Source: Spirochaetales bacterium
GTDB taxonomy: Bacteria; Spirochaetota; Leptospiria; Leptospirales; Leptonemataceae
DNA: 64,000 bases
Assembly (NCBI GenBank): GCA_024233935.1
Contig: JACKOY010000002.1
Span: forward strand, 408,379 to 472,378
Direction of reading: 5' to 3'
Below are positions 62,526 through 64,000 of this stretch, in pieces (position 1 is the stretch's first letter; every line of letters begins with the position of its first letter). The notes under the pieces were generated by a model that did not search any database, had not been told where the DNA came from, and worked only from the letters and a program-made list of their open reading frames with translations. Made by a program: the position numbers and the translations under genes.

Positions 62526-62978
62526 ATGTCCGAAACCCGCCTGCGGCCACGTGACCCCCAATACCTGAGTCGCGTTCAGTCAATCTGGGACGATGCGCAC
62601 TTCATTAAAGACGTCGGCTACGAACTTTCGTCGATCGAAGCGGGACGTTGTGTGACAACGCTGGTCATACAGAAGCGCCATATGCAACAAAACAACTTCG
62701 TGCATGCCGGCGTTCTGGCGACAATGGCCGACCATACCGCCGGGGCAGCCGCCGGCTCGCTGGTCGCCAGGGACCAGGTGGTGCTGACTCTGGAGTTTAA
62801 GATCAATCTTTTGCGACCGGCCGTTGGCGAGACCCTGGTCTGCCGTTCCGAAGTGTTGAAAAATGGCAAGACCGTGATCGTGTCGGAGTCAGAGGTCTTT
62901 GTCGTGAAGAAAGGACGCGAAAAGCTGGCCGCAAAGGCAATGGTGAGCCTGGCTGTGGTTGGTTCGAGTTATCGGTAA
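62526..62978 (+). CDS. PaaI-type hotdog thioesterase
   Basis: A 150-residue cytosolic enzyme of the hotdog superfamily that hydrolyses acyl-CoA thioesters. The catalytic loop is QNNFVHAGVLATMADHTAGA, with the helix residues and Asp typical of PaaI. The strand VVLTLEFKINLLRPAVGETL is also diagnostic. ATG 62526 follows a Shine-Dalgarno-like GGAGAG by 7 bases. It is divergent from the giant cyclase across an A+T-rich 126-bp gap. Confidence 0.88.
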   Translation: MSETRLRPRDPQYLSRVQSIWDDAHFIKDVGYELSSIEAGRCVTTLVIQKRHMQQNNFVHAGVLATMADHTAGAAAGSLVARDQVVLTLEFKINLLRPAVGETLVCRSEVLKNGKTVIVSESEVFVVKKGREKLAAKAMVSLAVVGSSYR

Positions 62979-63006
62979 ATGGCGTCGCTCCGGGTTTCCC
63001 GCGCGG

Positions 63007-63282
63007 CTATTGGTCGTCCAACGGTCCGTACTCCAGGCCGGCTTTGACCTGCATATATTCGGGGTCGGGTATCTGGTCGAGCGCTATCGTGCCGGCCCGG
63101 ACCTGTTCGATCAGTTCTTGTTTGGTCCAGCCGCGCGGGTCGAGCACAGCTTGCGCAGAGTCGGTCCCGTCGGGCGACCCGGAAGTGCTGCTGGCCCGGC
63201 AATCGAGGCAAATCTAAATGGCTGTACCGCACCTGCGCGACTTCAGATACGTGCGTCTACTATTGCAGTGCGGGCATTTCAT
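63007..63282 (-). pseudogene. Zinc-ribbon protein gene interrupted by one in-frame TAG
   Basis: Read from ATG 63282, the frame gives CPHC at residues 3-6 and then TYLKSRRCGTAI. A TAG at 63214-63216 follows, and the same frame continues ICLDCRASS and on to GWTKQELIEQVRAGTIALDQ and GLEYGPLDDQ, stopping at 63007. The two Cys pairs straddle the TAG and make a typical zinc ribbon, where Tyr is common at the TAG position. One base change (TAC or TAT to TAG) explains it. The alternatives are sequencing error or stop read-through. The gene starts 28 bp after the upstream small gene. Confidence 0.65.
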
Positions 63283-63309
63283 GGCGAAGCGGACCGGCTC
63301 GTACGCTCA

Positions 63310-63648
63310 CTATGCGCGATGGAACCACTGCCAATAGCTTTGAAAAGCGGCCCGACGGTTCTCCCGATTCCGGTCGCCTGACTCCGCAGCCCCCGGGGTG
63401 GTGAACTCCGCCCACAACAGAACGTCGCGATAGTCCGTAAGCGCCACCGATACGTAGTCTTCCAGACGCTTCAGATCGCCGTCGGCAAGTCTCAGAACGG
63501 CGGCGCAAACACGCCGCACGGGGGCGTTGGATACGGAAGGCCTGCAACGCGAAAGAATCGCAGCTGCGAGCGGAGCTTCCGCCGGCTCATAGTCGCGCGT
63601 TATCAAGCGCTGAATGTCGCGATCGGTTGGATCCGGCAGTGATTGCAT
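63310..63648 (-). CDS. Small soluble protein, unrecognised
   Basis: A 112-residue protein. It is mostly helical with Arg/Glu-rich surfaces (ILSRCRPSVSNAPVRRVCAA, and LADGDLKRLEDYVSVAL). No domain is recognised and there is no signal peptide. Its 5' end overlaps the upstream small membrane-protein gene by 62 bp, and the zinc-ribbon gene follows 28 bp downstream, so the three may be one transcript. Confidence 0.6.
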   Translation of the reverse strand: MQSLPDPTDRDIQRLITRDYEPAEAPLAAAILSRCRPSVSNAPVRRVCAAVLRLADGDLKRLEDYVSVALTDYRDVLLWAEFTTPGAAESGDRNRENRRAAFQSYWQWFHRA

Positions 63649-63802
63649 GGGCTTTTGCGGATGATTGCGGCCCGTGAAACGCGCGGCGTCGCCATGCGAA
63701 GACCTGCAGTCGAATGTATCCCCGGATAATTTTCCAGATCACGTAGTACGCGACGCGAAAACCATACACGGCAAAGAAACCATGCCGCCTGAAAATGGAC
63801 AA
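63587..63802 (-). CDS. Small basic membrane-associated protein, start uncertain
   Basis: A frame of about 71 residues from a TTG at 63802. It is aromatic- and Arg-rich (FFAVYGFRVAYYVIWKIIRG, then RLQVFAWRRRAF), with one likely membrane helix. The frame stays open and protein-like for about 25 codons upstream (including LEQSGGHGGQGNQLIILTLL) without an ATG, GTG or TTG, so it may begin at a rare ATT codon overlapping the previous stop. No family is recognised. Confidence 0.45.
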   Translation of the reverse strand: MSIFRRHGFFAVYGFRVAYYVIWKIIRGYIRLQVFAWRRRAFHGPQSSAKAHAITAGSNRSRHSALDNARL

Positions 63803-63872
63803 GAGGGTGAGAATAATGAGTTGATTGCCCTGCCCACCATGTCCACCCGATTGTTCGAGAGTACGCCAGAAA

Positions 63873-64000
63873 TCAATCCTTTGACCGGGCTTGCGCCAGG
63901 CTGACGGCCATGGCCGCTGCCATGGCGGTTTTGTGATCTTTCTGCCAGGGGGGCCCGATCGCGGAGCCGATTTGTTTCAGGAAGCGCTCGATAGTCTGGC
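63873..64000 (-). CDS. C-terminal fragment of a gene extending past the right edge
   Basis: An open frame enters from the right edge and ends at TGA 63873-63875 with FLKQIGSAIGPPWQKDHKTA and a short Ala-rich helix ending ARSKD. Codon use is protein-like. Too little is present to name it. The next small gene begins immediately after, possibly overlapping. Confidence 0.5.
   Translation of the reverse strand, partial: QTIERFLKQIGSAIGPPWQKDHKTAMAAAMAVSLAQARSKD

Noticed and set aside
62969..63232. An 87-codon minus-strand frame
   Set aside because: It is Arg-rich and low-quality; the neighbouring frame with CPHC/CLDC zinc-ribbon pairs is the coding one.
1..64000. tRNA, rRNA, CRISPR array, insertion sequence or prophage
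   Set aside because: I saw no cloverleaf-type GTTCGAATC arms in context, no evenly spaced repeats, and no transposase, integrase or phage genes. This was by eye; tRNAscan-SE and a CRISPR finder would settle it.

Overview
The window is G+C-rich bacterial chromosome, densely coded on both strands. The gene content points to a spirochaete, most likely of the Leptospira/Leptonema/Turneriella lineage. The reasons are an orphan fliH, Hfq, RodZ and LolA, three class III nucleotide cyclases with elaborate sensor modules, and many lipoproteins, some with relaxed lipoboxes. The phylum call is inference from gene content. I saw no rRNA, tRNA, CRISPR array, transposase or prophage gene.

Layout. 1-5.3 kb (+): the end of an AsmA/DUF748-like gene, a Cache-HAMP cyclase, then a Tat-exported FAD oxidoreductase paired with a steroid-5-alpha-reductase-like membrane enzyme. 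5.4-14.3 kb, mostly minus: a 7TM-DISM cyclase, an alpha/beta-hydrolase lipoprotein overlapping a DUF4105 protein, a TRL-like lipoprotein, inorganic pyrophosphatase, and a beta-barrel protein coupled to a PilZ-like fragment. 14.4-15.4 kb: fliH alone, with a strong hairpin in its leader. 15.7-21.1 kb (+): enoyl-CoA hydratase, dCTP deaminase, serine acetyltransferase, a UVR-motif protein, a long aldo/keto reductase, a 73-residue 'cyclase tail' protein and a bactofilin.

21.0-39.5 kb (-): about 18.5 kb in one direction with short gaps or overlaps: ftsK, lolA, rodZ-like, rimO, pgsA, trpD, yajC, a Pro/Glu-rich membrane protein, secD, secF, ribD, a UvrD/PcrA helicase, a small exported protein, an IMPase/CysQ-like phosphatase, hfq and a glycosyltransferase. 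The theme is envelope biogenesis and protein export, with isolated metabolic genes embedded. 39.7-45.1 kb: a DUF2461 protein, PilZ protein, dodecin, GST-like protein, a lipoprotein, a peptidoglycan-binding mini-protein and a glycosidase-like lipoprotein. 45-47.6 kb: small membrane proteins and lipoproteins.

47.5-51.4 kb (-): a tight three-gene unit with a CoA-disulfide-reductase-like enzyme carrying a degenerate rhodanese tail, a HemW/HemN-like radical SAM protein and a second small radical SAM protein. No pathway is assigned to it. 51.5-56.4 kb: unrecognised small exported and membrane genes plus a DUF427 protein. 56.5-62.4 kb (-): a giant cyclase (about 1957 aa) with a DISM-like sensor, 7TM, six tandem GAF domains, a cyclase domain, a STAS domain and a basic tail. 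A decayed copy of its STAS end lies about 1 kb downstream. 62.5-64 kb: a PaaI-type thioesterase, a zinc-ribbon gene interrupted by one in-frame TAG, and small genes running off the right edge.

The strongest leads are the oxidoreductase/radical SAM/radical SAM operon, the six-GAF cyclase-STAS protein and its fragment, the amber-interrupted zinc ribbon, the zinc-ribbon-bearing FAD enzyme with its reductase partner, and the NPPxxDWDGVF tail shared by a cyclase and a free-standing mini-protein.
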